Below, one piece after another: positions 1-11,268 of a stretch of DNA of 64,000 bases. The stretch is from Plotosus lineatus (Eukaryota > Chordata > Actinopteri > Siluriformes > Plotosidae). The translations under genes and the position numbers were made by a program. Under the pieces are notes generated by a model. That model saw nothing but the letters and a program-made list of their open reading frames with translations. It ran no database searches and was not told the origin of the DNA. Numbering within the stretch: the stretch's first letter is position 1; the number at the start of each line of letters is the position of its first letter. The stretch covers positions 16,751,919 through 16,815,918 of the forward strand of contig CM045750.1 of NCBI GenBank assembly GCA_024760905.1, written 5' to 3'.

Positions 1-384
1 GTTACTCCCAAAGACAATATGCATATCAGTCAGAGACACGGAACGAAATCCTTCTGATAAATAAAATCACCGGGACCTTGAGAATGGAAACGTGCGTAGC
101 CCTGAAACCTCATTCGTATGCAGATTGCAAGCTTTCGGTCTTTATGCAATTCAGATTCATACATTTGTTTTGACAGGTTAAATATCAATGAGTTCAAAAA
201 TATACAGAAACATGCATTATATGTACTCAGGGAAGTATATCAACTAATTCATCAGTGGAAATCTTCTGAACACAATTAATAATATCCCTTGAAAACATCC
301 ATCCATCCATTCATTCATTTGCCCCTTTTACTCATGACATGCAAGCAGACTGGCCCAGTGTAGGTGCGCCGGACCCATAACCCA
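1..384. other. unassigned AT-rich DNA
   Basis: No gene, structural RNA or full repeat was recognised. A short run of catc/catt tetramers sits near 298-320. The 67- and 70-residue open frames crossing its end lie antisense in a SINE and are not credible genes. Confidence 0.5.
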
Positions 385-390
385 GAGGTT

Positions 391-685
391 GAAAGGTGGT
401 ACTGCGGCATAGTGCTTTGGATGCCTGCCTCACAGCAAGAAGATCCTGGGGTTGAGTCCCAAAATGAAACATGAAGTTTGCCGCCTCTTGCAAACCCATT
501 CTTGGATGGGTTTCCCACAGATGACAGACATGCACATTACACAAATTGGTAGTTCCTGATTGCCCCGAGGTGTGAGTGTGAATGGCTATGTGTGTTGGCC
601 CTTCTGTAGTCTAGCAACCTGTTCAAGGGGTACCTTGTCTTTGATCATTGTTGGCTGAGATGAGGTTCATCTTCCTCGGTACCAT
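391..685 (+). mobile_element. SINE-B copy, tRNA-derived, diverged
   Basis: The head keeps the typical words cctcacagcaagaagatcctg and ttgagtccc (a box-B-like motif). These are followed by gggtttcccacagatgacagacatgcac and the 3' part with gtgtgagtgtgaatggc and ttggctgagatgagg. It is old and ends without the usual gaatga run. Confidence 0.75.
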
Positions 686-1020
686 AGTCGGATTTGGCAA
701 ATTCGTAAGCTTGCATGTTCTGTCCATACTTGCATGGTTTCTTCCGGGCACACAGTTATAGGTTCAAGATTCAAGTCGTTTACAAAACATATATTGACAA
801 TTCAAATTTCTTTTCAATTTCCACTTGCTTCTTTGCAACTGGAAGTCATTTGCATGTAAATGGTTGCATTATCCTGTTTTGAATTTGGTACTTTTACCAC
901 TTTCTATGCATCAAATTTGATTCAGGTCTGAATGACAGTGTTTTCTCAAAATAATCCAATCTAAGGGGCAACATTCCAAATCTTACATTCCTTACTGTGA
1001 AAAAATCAGTGGGAAGATGC

Positions 1021-1021
<1 letters not shown>
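686..1021. other. unassigned AT-rich DNA
   Basis: No open frame, RNA gene or known repeat was seen. It ends at a (TG)n microsatellite. Confidence 0.45.

Positions 1022-1076
<55 letters not shown>
1022..1076. repeat. (TG)n microsatellite
   Basis: An essentially perfect TG dinucleotide run of about 27 units, just upstream of a T1 element. Confidence 0.97.
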
Positions 1077-1078
<2 letters not shown>

Positions 1079-1091
1079 ACTATGTTATTTA

Positions 1092-1555
1092 CAGGGATCC
1101 CTCGCTACTTCGCGCTTCATTAGTGCAACACGGGTTTTTTTTCCTTGAAATATTCGTCAAATGAAAAACTAAGAAAGGAAGGAATAGTGGGGGAAAGTTA
1201 AGGAAAATGCGACAAAACAAGGCCAATTATGCAAAAAAAAAAAAACTCTAAACAAACACAAAACAAAAAAACAACCCAAAACCTCCCATCAAAACTAGTT
1301 ACATTTTTGTGAGGTGTGCATCTGAGTGCGTGCACGTGCATCTGTATGTGTGTGCATTTATATTTTATTTACATCTTGTGAATTATTTTTGAATGTTTGT
1401 TATTATAAGCATTTATAGCATTGAATATGTATTTCTTGATATTATATACACATGCAAGTATACGTCAGTCTGGGGGGAGGGGATTGATCCTACTTCGCGG
1501 AATTCGGTGGTCGCAGGGGATCTTGGTCCCAATTTACCGTGGAAAGTGAGGAATC

Positions 1556-1560
<5 letters not shown>
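1092..1560 (+). mobile_element. T1 element, copy 1
   Basis: Starts cagggatccctcgctact after a TA and ends ggaaagtgaggaatccctgt, the inverted terminal repeat. Inside are the family words aaggccaattatgcaaaa and tatttatattttatttac. It is non-coding and non-autonomous. The right terminus runs directly into a (GT)n array. Confidence 0.85.
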
Positions 1561-1610
<50 letters not shown>

Positions 1611-1620
1611 GTATATATAA
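1558..1620. repeat. (GT)n/(GTAT)n microsatellite at a T1 terminus
   Basis: About 20 GT units, then GTAT and TA units. It begins in the final CTGT of the T1 terminal repeat, so it probably grew from that end. Confidence 0.95.
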
Positions 1621-1653
1621 TATATATACAGTGTAATCATTAAGTTTTAGAGT

Positions 1654-2003
1654 CTGTCTTCCTTTCGGCTTTTTCCCTTTTACTCGGGAGTCGCCACAGC
1701 GAATCATTTGATTCGCACGTTTTGATTTGGCAGAGGTTTTTACGTCGGATGCCCTTCCTGTCACAACCCTTTTAGCAAGGGACAGAAACACGCTGACGGC
1801 TTTGCAGCTACTCTTTACGAATGTCAGCAATGGTTCTTTTACATGCCTCTCACCATAGACAGTGAGAGACATGGCCCGCCTTTGATAACCCAGTTAGGCG
1901 CACTGGGGGGGGGGCAGTGACAACCTTGTGGAGAGTGGGACTCGAACCCCCAACCTTTGGATCACCGATCCAGCGCCCTATACCACGAGACCACCACTGC
2001 CCC
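1654..2003 (-). mobile_element. SINE-A copy with RTE-type tail and 20-bp target duplication
   Basis: Read on the minus strand it begins with a tRNA-like head (ggcagtggtggtctcgtggt, then a box-B-like ggttgggggttcgagtcc). It ends in gattcgctgtggcgactccc...gccgaaagg, the same 3' end as the RTE LINE at 8873-11268. A perfect 20-bp target duplication starting taatcattaag flanks it (1634-1653 and 2004-2023), so the copy is complete and fairly young. Confidence 0.9.
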
Positions 2004-2023
2004 TAATCATTAAGTTTTAGAGT

Positions 2024-2839
2024 AGAATGAGGATATTGATAAGTAGGTGATGGAAATTGTTTGAGGCAAGCATTGCGAGGGCCACCCCCAGAAATTTTTT
2101 TAAAATTCATGTGCTCTGTGGTGCATTCTGGGCCCATATTTATGAGAAAATCAGACAAGCTAGAAGCAAATAAAACTAAAAGTTTATATTAGAAAAAATT
2201 GCATTTGTTAGAAGAAAAGATTACTTCTTAAAGGAAAGTACATAAAACTTACTTGAAAAACCTAACAGTGACCTTACTAATATAGAACATTTGTGAATCA
2301 AACTGCGACCCTAATCTGTCAAAACTGTTTGTAATATCATTTTAGGATTAATAAGATTAGGCTATTAGAATAAGATTAGGCTAGTTTAGTTGGGGGCTAG
2401 TTTTCACTACTATCGCTAAGTGCAATCAAGAAATAATTTGTGTTCGGACATGACATAAAACTTTTTTACCTCTTTCATGAGATACGGATGTTTCCGAAAC
2501 AGTGGAATCATCAGTCTTGAGTCGCTTCCCGTCATGATCTAATCTACACGAGAGCACAGGCAAATGGCGGCACGTATATAAAAAGCGCTGCGCTTTTGAA
2601 TGAAGTTGCATAGTGCATCATGGGATATCGTAAGTGAACAGATTGAGAAATTATCAAAACAAGTGATCCTGTTGTCAAGTACATAGCTTAACAAAGCCGT
2701 GAAAAATGTTTTTATTAAAGATTATTATTATATTATTCAATATTATTATTTACTATTATAAAATATAACCGGCGCTAGGCTAATAGTAGTCGGCGCTTCT
2801 GCCAGCCGCCAGCACTTAAAAGTATGTATATATAATATA
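2024..2839. other. unassigned DNA with a TATA-like motif
   Basis: No gene was recognised. A tatataaaaa motif at about 2575-2585 lies next to a GC-rich agcgctgcgct palindrome, which looks promoter-like but has no recognisable reading frame nearby. The rest is AT-rich. Confidence 0.35.
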
Positions 2840-3091
2840 CAGTGGTACCTCACCTTACGAAATTAATCTGTTCCAGAAGTGGTTTTGTAACCTGGATTTT
2901 TCGTCAGTTGAACCGCATTTTACATGTAAAATGTGTGAATCATTCCAAGGCCCCCAATACTACCCCCTAAACCCTTTAAAGTATACCTTTTAAGACTTCC
3001 TTCTGCTTCAAAACTGTAGACGGGTTTGGCTATATTCCTTTGCGATATCACTCAACCGCATGCCACGAGCCCACTTCTTTTCACTTGCACC

Positions 3092-3096
<5 letters not shown>
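2840..3096 (-). mobile_element. T2 Tigger-like element, copy 1, truncated
   Basis: Begins cagtggtacctcaccttacg after TA. It contains the T2 block gaccgcattttacatgtaaaa and then the antisense helix-turn-helix remnant (ccttctgcttcaa...cctttgcgatatcactcaacc). The remainder is replaced by a TA microsatellite. The coding sense of the family is the minus strand. Confidence 0.75.
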
Positions 3097-3142
<46 letters not shown>

Positions 3143-3145
3143 GTG
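3097..3145. repeat. (TA)n microsatellite
   Basis: A TA run that interrupts T2 copy 1. Confidence 0.95.
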
Positions 3146-3268
3146 TATAGGATTCTTCTATAATCACCTGAAGAGAGAGGATGGTTTCACCACCCCTCGA
3201 AACAGATCTGTAGTGATAAATGGAGTTTCAATAGAAAGTCTTTGTCCTGTCCTTTTATTTTTTTTATA

Positions 3269-3270
<2 letters not shown>

Positions 3271-3308
<38 letters not shown>

Positions 3309-3311
3309 GTG

Positions 3312-3376
<65 letters not shown>

Positions 3377-3395
3377 ATATATGTGTATATATATA

Positions 3396-3465
<70 letters not shown>

Positions 3466-3481
3466 CACATATATATTATAT

Positions 3482-3541
<60 letters not shown>

Positions 3542-3598
3542 ATATATGTGTGTGTATATATGTGTATATATATATATGTATATATGTGTATATATATA

Positions 3599-3646
<48 letters not shown>

Positions 3647-3697
3647 TATATATGTGTATATAGACACATATATATGTGTAATATATGTGTGTGTATA

Positions 3698-3777
<80 letters not shown>

Positions 3778-3812
3778 TAGACACATACATATATATATAT
3801 ACACATATATAG

Positions 3813-3857
<45 letters not shown>

Positions 3858-3864
3858 TAGACAC

Positions 3865-3897
<33 letters not shown>

Positions 3898-3937
3898 TAG
3901 ACACATATATATGTGTCTATATATATATATATATATA

Positions 3938-3980
<43 letters not shown>

Positions 3981-3983
3981 ATG

Positions 3984-4044
<61 letters not shown>
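3271..4044. repeat. 774-bp compound (TA)n/(TG)n microsatellite
   Basis: Blocks of TA and TG/CA dinucleotides alternate over about 770 bp with very few interruptions. The long open frames here (up to 363 residues of Tyr-Ile or Val-Cys repeats) are products of the dinucleotide run, not genes. Strict purine-pyrimidine alternation favours cruciform or Z-type structure, and length polymorphism is likely. Confidence 0.97.
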
Positions 4045-4045
<1 letters not shown>

Positions 4046-4048
4046 ATA

Positions 4049-4250
4049 CAGTCGGCCCCCTACTTACGAAACCCCCTGGTACAAAAATCCGGGGTTACGA
4101 AAAACATATATACATACAGTCGGCCCTCGACTTACGAAATACCCTGGGTACGAAAATCCCGGGTTACGAAAAACATTTTCCAAAGTTTTCGTCCCTGGGA
4201 TACGAAAACAACCTCCTCTTACGAAAAGTGCCATTCAAAATTCAAACGTG
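4049..4250 (+). mobile_element. T3 Tigger-like terminus with 68-bp tandem duplication
   Basis: Two consecutive copies of a terminus starting cagtcggccc (4049 and 4117), each after acata, followed by cattttccaaagttttcgtc and ttcaaacgtgcc. These words match the transposase-5' end of T2 in reverse, so T3 is a diverged relative. I did not find a partner terminus downstream. Confidence 0.6.
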
Positions 4251-4810
4251 CCAATCAAAATTTCACACGATGTGCGAGTTGCTCTCTCATTGGCTGTCTC
4301 TCAACATTGGTGTACTGTTCAGGGGGATTCTGAGCATGAATATGCAGGCTTTTCACCGAATTTGTTTTCACTTCATACAACACTTCACAGCATTCATTTC
4401 ACTGATGCATTGTCCGAGACAAGACAGACCAAGTGAGGGTGTTTTTTTTTTGTTGTTTTTTTGTTTTTTTGTTTTTTCACATAATTCACTGAGCGACATG
4501 GGAACTGGACGCACACTGGTAGCACATAAAAATGCTTGGTGGACAAAAGAGCTTATTGTTATTGAATTTTTCACAAAAGAAAAATACATTCTGCTGAGTA
4601 TTGAAGTACTGCTGGCTGTTTCTGTCAGTTTGTCTGCTTTGGAGCTGGGCTTGTAGCTTTGTTAATTGTTAATAAAGCCACAGTGAAAGCAGAGGGTTGG
4701 TCATGATTTACTAAATACACTATTTCAATCTTTGGACTTCAGTGAAAGATTAGCATGGTCTAAGTAGCACCAGTTACAGAAAACACTATAACAGTCTAGG
4801 AATTCATTGC
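4251..4810. other. unassigned, possibly T3 interior
   Basis: Contains tctcattggctg, like the CCAAT segment of T2, and a T-rich stretch at 4441-4480. The 218-residue frame ending at 4656 starts in the microsatellite and shows no domain I recognise. Confidence 0.35.
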
Positions 4811-5139
4811 TTATTCATTCATTCATTTTCTGAACCGCTTGGTCCTATTTAGGGTCACGGCTCCCCTGGTTGCCAACTCAGCCAACTCTGGACGAGGGCA
4901 GAGTACACCCTGGTCAGCTCGCCAGGCCATCGCAGGGCAGAAATGGCTTTGTAGCCTACTATGGATGAAAGTCAGCAATGGTTCTTTTACACCTCTCACC
5001 ATAGACAGTGAGAGACATGGCAGGCCTATGATAACCCAGTTAGCTGCACTGGGGGGACAGTGACAACCTGTTGAGAGTGGGGCTTGAACCCACAACCTTA
5101 GGATCAGTGATCCAGCACCCTTTACCACCACCACTGCCC
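4811..5139 (-). mobile_element. SINE-A head with SINE-B-type tail
   Basis: On the minus strand the head carries ggatcactgatcctaaggttg and the SINE-A body (ataacccagttagctgcactg in the + direction). The 3' end is the tail that closes SINE-B (attcattttctgaaccgctt in the + direction). This is a chimera relative to the copy at 1654-2003. Confidence 0.85.
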
Positions 5140-6103
5140 TGTTCGAGTATTATTATTTTAATTCTCATGATCCTCATAATTGTTTATTGTTATTATTGTT
5201 ATTATTAATAACACATAAGAAGCCATTTTGGTTTCTTTACACTTTCTCCCTGCATATTAATGTGAAAACGCCACAATATGTTCCCTCCACGGGCGAAGGC
5301 TATACTATTAATAGCACTCTAATTTTACTGTTAACATCTGCCTCCATTTTTTTTTAACAGCAATTACTCATATGCGCCGGTGGAGTTGATTTCTGAAGAG
5401 TCCTTTCTAAAAGGTCAATCAGTGAGTTTGAGGAGACAGACTTCACTGGCCTTGTCTGAGGTCATGTTGATTTCAGGCACCGATCAGCTGTAGTATAAGG
5501 CTTGTATTGTCTGAATTATAATACTGCCAGACCAAACAAAGCCATACTGACGTGGATATAGACAAAGCAAACTAATTATTTCATTTGAAACACAGCCCAA
5601 AGATACAGCCATCTGTACGAGGGTGTTTTGCCACAGAGTTGACGAGGGTGAAGGCATGTTACATTGAGCATGAAGCATGTTTTATCCCTCAAAGTTATAA
5701 AATCATCAAAGGACCGTGTTGCAGGATGTTATAGAAAATCACATGACACTATGTTTGTTTTGTTCCCAACAACGGCGAACACATTGCTATCAGTAATTGA
5801 CCATGAAAGAGTTTAATACAAACATCAAAGCTGAATATTATTACCTACAAGGGACACTGAATGCACAACACACAAGATAAGCATTCTGGGAACATAACCC
5901 TTTAGATCAGAATGGCTGGAAAACCAAAAGAAAAGAAAAAAACCCTGTGTCCACAGCAGTCGCACGAACACTTTTATGTTGTGATCGTCACAAAGTCAGA
6001 GGCTATGAACCTGATTTCTTTTTTTTTTTTTTTTTGGTACGAGATATAATGTGTATCTGCCAATGTACATACCTGTAGTCTGTATATTTTATCCTTATGC
6101 TTT
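5140..6103. other. unassigned DNA
   Basis: No exon, RNA gene or repeat family was recognised. A poly-T run lies at 6018-6035. Confidence 0.45.
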
Positions 6104-6385
6104 CCTCTGGGTACTCCATTTTCCTCCCACAGTCCAAAAAAAATGCACAGTTGGCTGATGGACTGTTCCAAATCGTCCCTCGGGTTGGGTGTGAATGATT
6201 GTGAGTGTTGGCCAGGGTGTATACCACCCATGTTCAGTATCGGCTAAATTTGGACTGCGGAAAGAAGCCACGAGCACAGGGAGAACATGCAAACTTCCAT
6301 ACTGAAATGACTGGGCATGGGACTCTTACCCAGGATCTTGCTAACTTGGGTGCTTCTCAATTATGTTCTGTGGCGCCCGCTCGAG
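6104..6385. mobile_element. two SINE-B halves in opposite orientation
   Basis: 6104-6246 is a + strand SINE-B 3' part (gggtactccattttcctcccacagtcc... to cagtatcggcta). 6247-6385 is a minus-strand SINE-B head (agggagaacatgcaaacttcc...cccaggatcttgct). They abut and form an imperfect inverted pair. Confidence 0.7.
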
Positions 6386-6787
6386 GAAGAAAAACCATCC
6401 CCGTCCCACGAGCGACTATAAATAGGATTATTTGTCTATAAAATTATTAGTACACTTGTGCATAACATTGTTTCTTTATTAACATTAAAAACAAAATTCT
6501 TAATATCTTCGTCTCTCTCCATCTTTTTCTTTGTTCCTGTTAGAAAAAATATCTGTGTTGTTTCTTGTGGGGTTGTTTACTGTATGCCATATCATTTGCA
6601 CGTGAGAAAAACCGCTACACCATCACGTGACAATGAGAGCGCCACTGGCAACTACTGGAGTGGAGGGCAATTACACTTAATTCTCATACACTATTCCAGA
6701 AAAGCATGTTTCTCAGGGTAATAGCGCTCCCCCTAGCATCACACTGTGCCCCTTTATTTGAGGAGCACTGTCCTAACCACTAAGTCA

Positions 6788-6822
<35 letters not shown>

Positions 6823-7489
6823 TTATGCAAAAAAAAACAAAAAAAAAACCAGCCCTAAGACTTTTTCACAGTACTGTATAGAATAAGCCAAGTTAGCATC
6901 CCGTCTGCACATGCTCGCCCTCTGAGTCTCTCGAGCGTTTGGCTACGAAACACTGACCAAAGCTACACAGTGTGTTTGTGTTAAGGGAGACATGTACCTT
7001 TAACTGTGTGTTAGCCTTAAGGTGAAGTGTAAACATGGAGCACATTGTGCTGTAGTTGACTGTGCCGACGATCATTAAGACCTGAAAGGTAGCGTAAAAG
7101 TCATTATAAGCACAAAGAGCCGGAGTGTACCCCATTTACTTTACACAGTTTTCCCACAGAGAAGAAAAGCCCTGATGCTCACAAGAAATGGATTAACTAG
7201 TGAGTATCTAAATTATTATTACACAATTTCATCATTGCTAATTGGTCGACAGACTTGGATTTTAATGAATGAAATCGGTGAGTCAAGCGAGACAATACCT
7301 CAGACGCCCTTTTATCACACACTATGCTATAGCATGTTTAACTTTACGTCAATATACATGGCTAGTTGACAGCTGTTATAATTTTTCTAATGAAATACTG
7401 ACGTTACGTCCTAGATTCATGTTTAATTATAAATCTCTTTCATACCAATCCTTACAAGTACACATGGCTCATCCTAATTCCTTTGAGCA
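6386..7489. other. unassigned DNA with a (CA)n run
   Basis: A (CA)n run of about 30 bp sits at 6790-6820, followed by A-rich DNA. Open frames here (75-87 residues) have no recognisable domain. Confidence 0.45.
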
Positions 7490-7503
7490 CAGGGCTAGCC
7501 TTA

Positions 7504-7809
7504 AAGACCGTTGGGATTTTTACACCCGAGCTATAGTGGCTCATCGGACCGGTGCTTATCCCTGGTTTCCATAGCGTGAAGCGACTAGGAGTTCAACTCC
7601 TCCTGAATGGGACGCTAGTCCATTGCAGGTTACCTTCCCAGTATATTTTTACTGGTACTCATTTATACTGCTGGGTGAACAGAGGCACACTTGTGGTTAA
7701 GACCTTGCCCAGGGGTCTTAGCACAGTGAGGGTCTAACTGGGATTCGAACACACAACCTCCCAATCATGAGTGCCACACCGTAACCACTACGTCACCGGC
7801 CCCACAACG
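7504..7809 (-). mobile_element. SINE-C copy with target duplication
   Basis: On the minus strand the head is ggggccggtgacgtagtggt with a box-B-like ttcgaatccc, then actgtgctaagacccctggg and the tail ctgatgagccac-like...gggtgtaaaaatccc. A flanking pair, cagggctagcctta at 7490-7503 and cagggttagcctta at 7810-7823 (13 of 14 match), marks the insertion. Confidence 0.85.
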
Positions 7810-7908
7810 CAGGGTTAGCCTTAGTTTATACTTTATTCGACTATTTTTAATTTTTGTTTGCTCATGCTAGACGCTTGTTATCGCTGCAGGTTCACATCTT
7901 TTTCATTT

Positions 7909-8116
7909 CCTTTCGGCTTTTTCCCTTTATCAGGGGTCGCCTCAGCGAATCATCTGATTCGCACATTTGATTTGGCATAGGTTTTTACATCGGATGCCCT
8001 TCGTGATACAACCCTTTAGCAAGGGACAGAAACACGATGACGGATGTGCAGCTACTTCTTTTATATGAACCATAGACAGTGTGAGACATGGCCGCCTTTG
8101 ATAACCCAGTTAGCTG
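7909..8116 (-). mobile_element. SINE-A copy with RTE-type tail, 5' truncated
   Basis: Starts cctttcggctttttcccttt and runs through gattcgcacatttgatttgg to ataacccagttagctgg. The tRNA-like head is missing, as expected of incomplete reverse transcription. Confidence 0.85.
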
Positions 8117-8872
8117 GGGCTTTCTGTTAGATCACATCAGCCTTGTTGATGATGTTGATGTTTTTTTTTTTTTTTTTTTTCTTTTTTACTGAATTTGTAC
8201 TTCAGAACACTGTATAATTCTATCAGTTTATGATACAGCTAATTGTAAAATATTTAATAATGTAAAGGAGACATCGTTATGATAAACAATGACATTTTCT
8301 CAGTAACCCTGGGTCTACGTTGGTGCGTGATGATTGAAGTGAATCATGATGAGAGTGAAGTGTCGTGGGATCGAACCATCATGATCCTAAGGGAACTTTG
8401 TGGATTTTTGATGATTGCATTAATTATTTATGTATTTATTTTGTTTTAATTGCCATGATTATTACCGCGTATTATGATTTGACACCACTCATGATTGAAC
8501 ATGGGAAGCCCGGAAGAGTGCAGCACCATTATAGAGGATCTTGATAAACTTGGCAAAGCATCCCTTCAAGTTTTCTCTCCTGGATGGAAGTTGCCCCCTT
8601 TTTTATACCCTGATCATACTGTAAGCATGCTCATAAATAGCGGAGCCAAAAAAAAAAAAAAAACTTTCAATTCGTGGACTTTCTACAGCTTAAAGTTGTC
8701 TAACCTGCACTTAGCTTAAACTAAGTTGTTCACAATCATGTTGTATTCCACTATTTACACAGGTTCGCTCGGTTGCCAAAATTTTATCCAATTCCATAAT
8801 GCATAGTGCGGGCCGAGACGCAGAGGTAACTCGTACGTTCACTGATTATGGGTTTATAGGTCGTGTCTTCTT
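8117..8872. other. unassigned DNA
   Basis: A poly-T run lies at 8161-8181 and an A run near 8649-8663. The rest is AT-rich and was not recognised. Confidence 0.45.
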
Positions 8873-11268
8873 TTCCTTTCGGCTTTTCCCTTCAGGGGTC
8901 GCCACAGCGAATCGTCTGCCTCCATCTCACCCTATCCTCTGCATCTTCTACTCTTACTGCAACTACCTTCATGTCCTCCTTCACCACATCCATAAATCTT
9001 CTCTTTGGTCTTCTTCCAGGCCGTCTGCCTGGTAGTTCCAACCTCAGCATCCTACTACAAATATACTCACTATCCCTCCTCTGTGCATGTCCAAACCATC
9101 TCAATCTAGCCTCTCTGACTTTGTCTCAAAAACCTCTTACATGTGCTGTCCCTTTGATGTACTCATTTCTGATCCTATCCATCATCGTTACTCCCAAAGA
9201 GAACCTCAACATTTTGAGCTCTGCCTCCTGTCTTTTCCTCAGCGCCACTGTTTCTAAACCATACAACATCGCTGGCCTCAACACCGTCTTGGACACTTTC
9301 CCTTCATTCTTGTCGATACCCTCCTATCACACATCACACCGGACACTTTTCTCCAACCTGCCTGCGCACGCTTCTTCACCTCTTCTCCACACTCTCCATT
9401 GCTCTGGATTGTTGAACTTAAGTACTTAAAATCCTCCACCTTCATATCTCTGCCCCCTGTAACCTCACTGTTCCTCTTGGGTCCTTGTCGTTCACTCACA
9501 TGTATTCTGTTTTACTGTGGCTAACCTTCATTCCTCTCCTTTCCAGGGCATATCTCCACCATCTGCTCTCACTAGAGATCACAATGTCATCTGCAAACAT
9601 CATCGTCCATGGAGATTCTTGTCTCACCTCGTCTGTCAGCCTGTCCATCACCATAGCAAACAAGAAGGGGCTCAGAGCTGACCCTTGATGCAGTTCCACC
9701 TCCACCTTGAACTCTTCTGTCACACCGACAGCACACCTCACCACTGTCTTGCATGTCTCATACATGTCCTGCACCACTCTAACATACTTCTCTGCCACTC
9801 CAGACTTCCTCATGCAATGCCACAGTTCCTCCCTCGGTAACCTGTCATATGCTTTCTCCAGATCCACAAAGGCACAATGCAGCTCCCTCTGTACTTCTCT
9901 ATTAACATCCTCAAAGCAAACACTGCATCTGTGGTGCTCTTTTTTGGCATGAAACCAAACTTGTTCACAAATGCTGACCTCTGCCCTTAGTCTAGCTTCC
10001 ACTATTCTTTCCCATAACTTCATCGTATGGCTCATCAACTTTATCCCTCTGTAGTTGCCACAACTCGGCAAGTCTCTCTTGTTCATAAAAATGGGCACCA
10101 GCACACTTCTCCTCCATTCCTCCGGCATCCTCACACTTTCTAAGACCTTGTTGAATATTTTTGTCAGGAAATCTACTGCTACCTCTCCCAGACACTTCCA
10201 TACCTCCACCAGTATGTCATCAGGACCAACTGCCTTTCCACTCTTCATCCTCTTCAATGCCCTCCTCACGTCACCATTACTAATCTTTGCTGCTTCCTGG
10301 TCCTCAACGGTCACCTCTTCTACTCTTTTTTTCTCTCTCTTATTTTCCTCATTCATCAGCTCTTCAAAGTACTCTTTCCACCTTCCCAGTACACTTCTAT
10401 CATTAGTCAATACATTTCCCTCTCTGTCCTTTATCACTCTAACTTGCTGTACATCCTTCTCATCTCGATTTCTCTGCTGTGTCAACCTGTATAAATCATT
10501 TTCTCCCTGCTTACTGTCCAGCCTATCATACAAGTCATCATACGCCCTCTGTTTGGCCTTTGCCACCACTACCTTCACCTTATGCTGTGTCTCCTTGTAC
10601 TGCTGTTTACTTTCTTCGGTCCTCTCTATGTCCCACTTCTTCTTAGCTTACCTCTTCCTTTGTACACACTAACAACATTGAACATCACGCCTTCAATTTC
10701 TAACTTGAGACTCATCACTCTGTCTGACCCTCTTTTCACTTCTAGAACATTCCTGACCAACCCCTCCTTCAAGATGACTGCTATTCCATTTCTCTTCCCA
10801 TCCACACCATGAAAAAACAGTTTTAATCCTGCTTCTAAGCTTTGAGCCTTGCTACCTTTCCACCTGGTCTCCTGAACACACAGTATGTCCACCTTCCCCC
10901 TCTGAATGTTGGAACTATGATAGGAAAAGGTAGAGAGCTGGCTGACATGATGCAAAGTCCCTACTCTCAGTCCTAGACTCGTGCCTTTCCTCTTCTCTCT
11001 CTGCCTACAGACACGCCTCCTGCGTCTCCTTCGACCTCTCCTTCTTCGACCAACAGTAGTCCAATTTCCACCAGCACCCTGTTGGTTGACAGCACTGATG
11101 GCGGTCGTTGTTAACCCGGGCCTCGACCGATCTGTTATGAAATTTGTCTTGACGGTACGCATTCAGTATTTTGGCAAAAGTTTTATGCCTGATGTCCTTC
11201 CTGTCGCAAGCCCCTGCATTTATCCGGGCTTGGGACCGACGTGAGGACGGAAACTTGTTTGTGCCCAA
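8873..11268 (-). mobile_element. RTE-clade LINE, internally deleted and frameshifted
   Basis: Non-LTR retrotransposon read on the minus strand. The 5' part (about 11162-10640) encodes the start of an apurinic endonuclease with VDILCVQETRWKGSK and GVDGKRNGIAVILKEG. The endonuclease C-terminal half is missing; the frame resumes near 10650 with a Lys-rich linker (KKWDIERTEE). Reverse transcriptase follows (about 10578-9496) with KSGKAVGPDD, GNYRGIKLMSHTMKLWER, FVDLEKAYDRLP, LHQGSALSPFLFA and the catalytic FADDIV at about 9580-9597. A short deletion after FADDIV, then frameshifts, separate the C-terminal part (VEDFKYLSSTIQSNGECG, RLRWFGHAQRRDSEYI, RRPKRRFMDVVKEDM). QGSALSP with this C-terminus is typical of RTE elements. 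The 3' end (cctttcggcttttcccttc at 8874) is shared with SINE-A. Not active as it stands. Confidence 0.9.

Noticed and set aside
3187..4333. Long open frames (286, 363, 181 residues) of Tyr-Ile, Thr-His and Val-Cys repeats
   Set aside because: They are translations of the TA/TG dinucleotide array in every frame; there is no codon structure, domain or start context.
8863..10672. Plus-strand frames of 188 and 205 residues
   Set aside because: They are antisense to the RTE LINE frames, which carry clear endonuclease and reverse transcriptase motifs on the minus strand.
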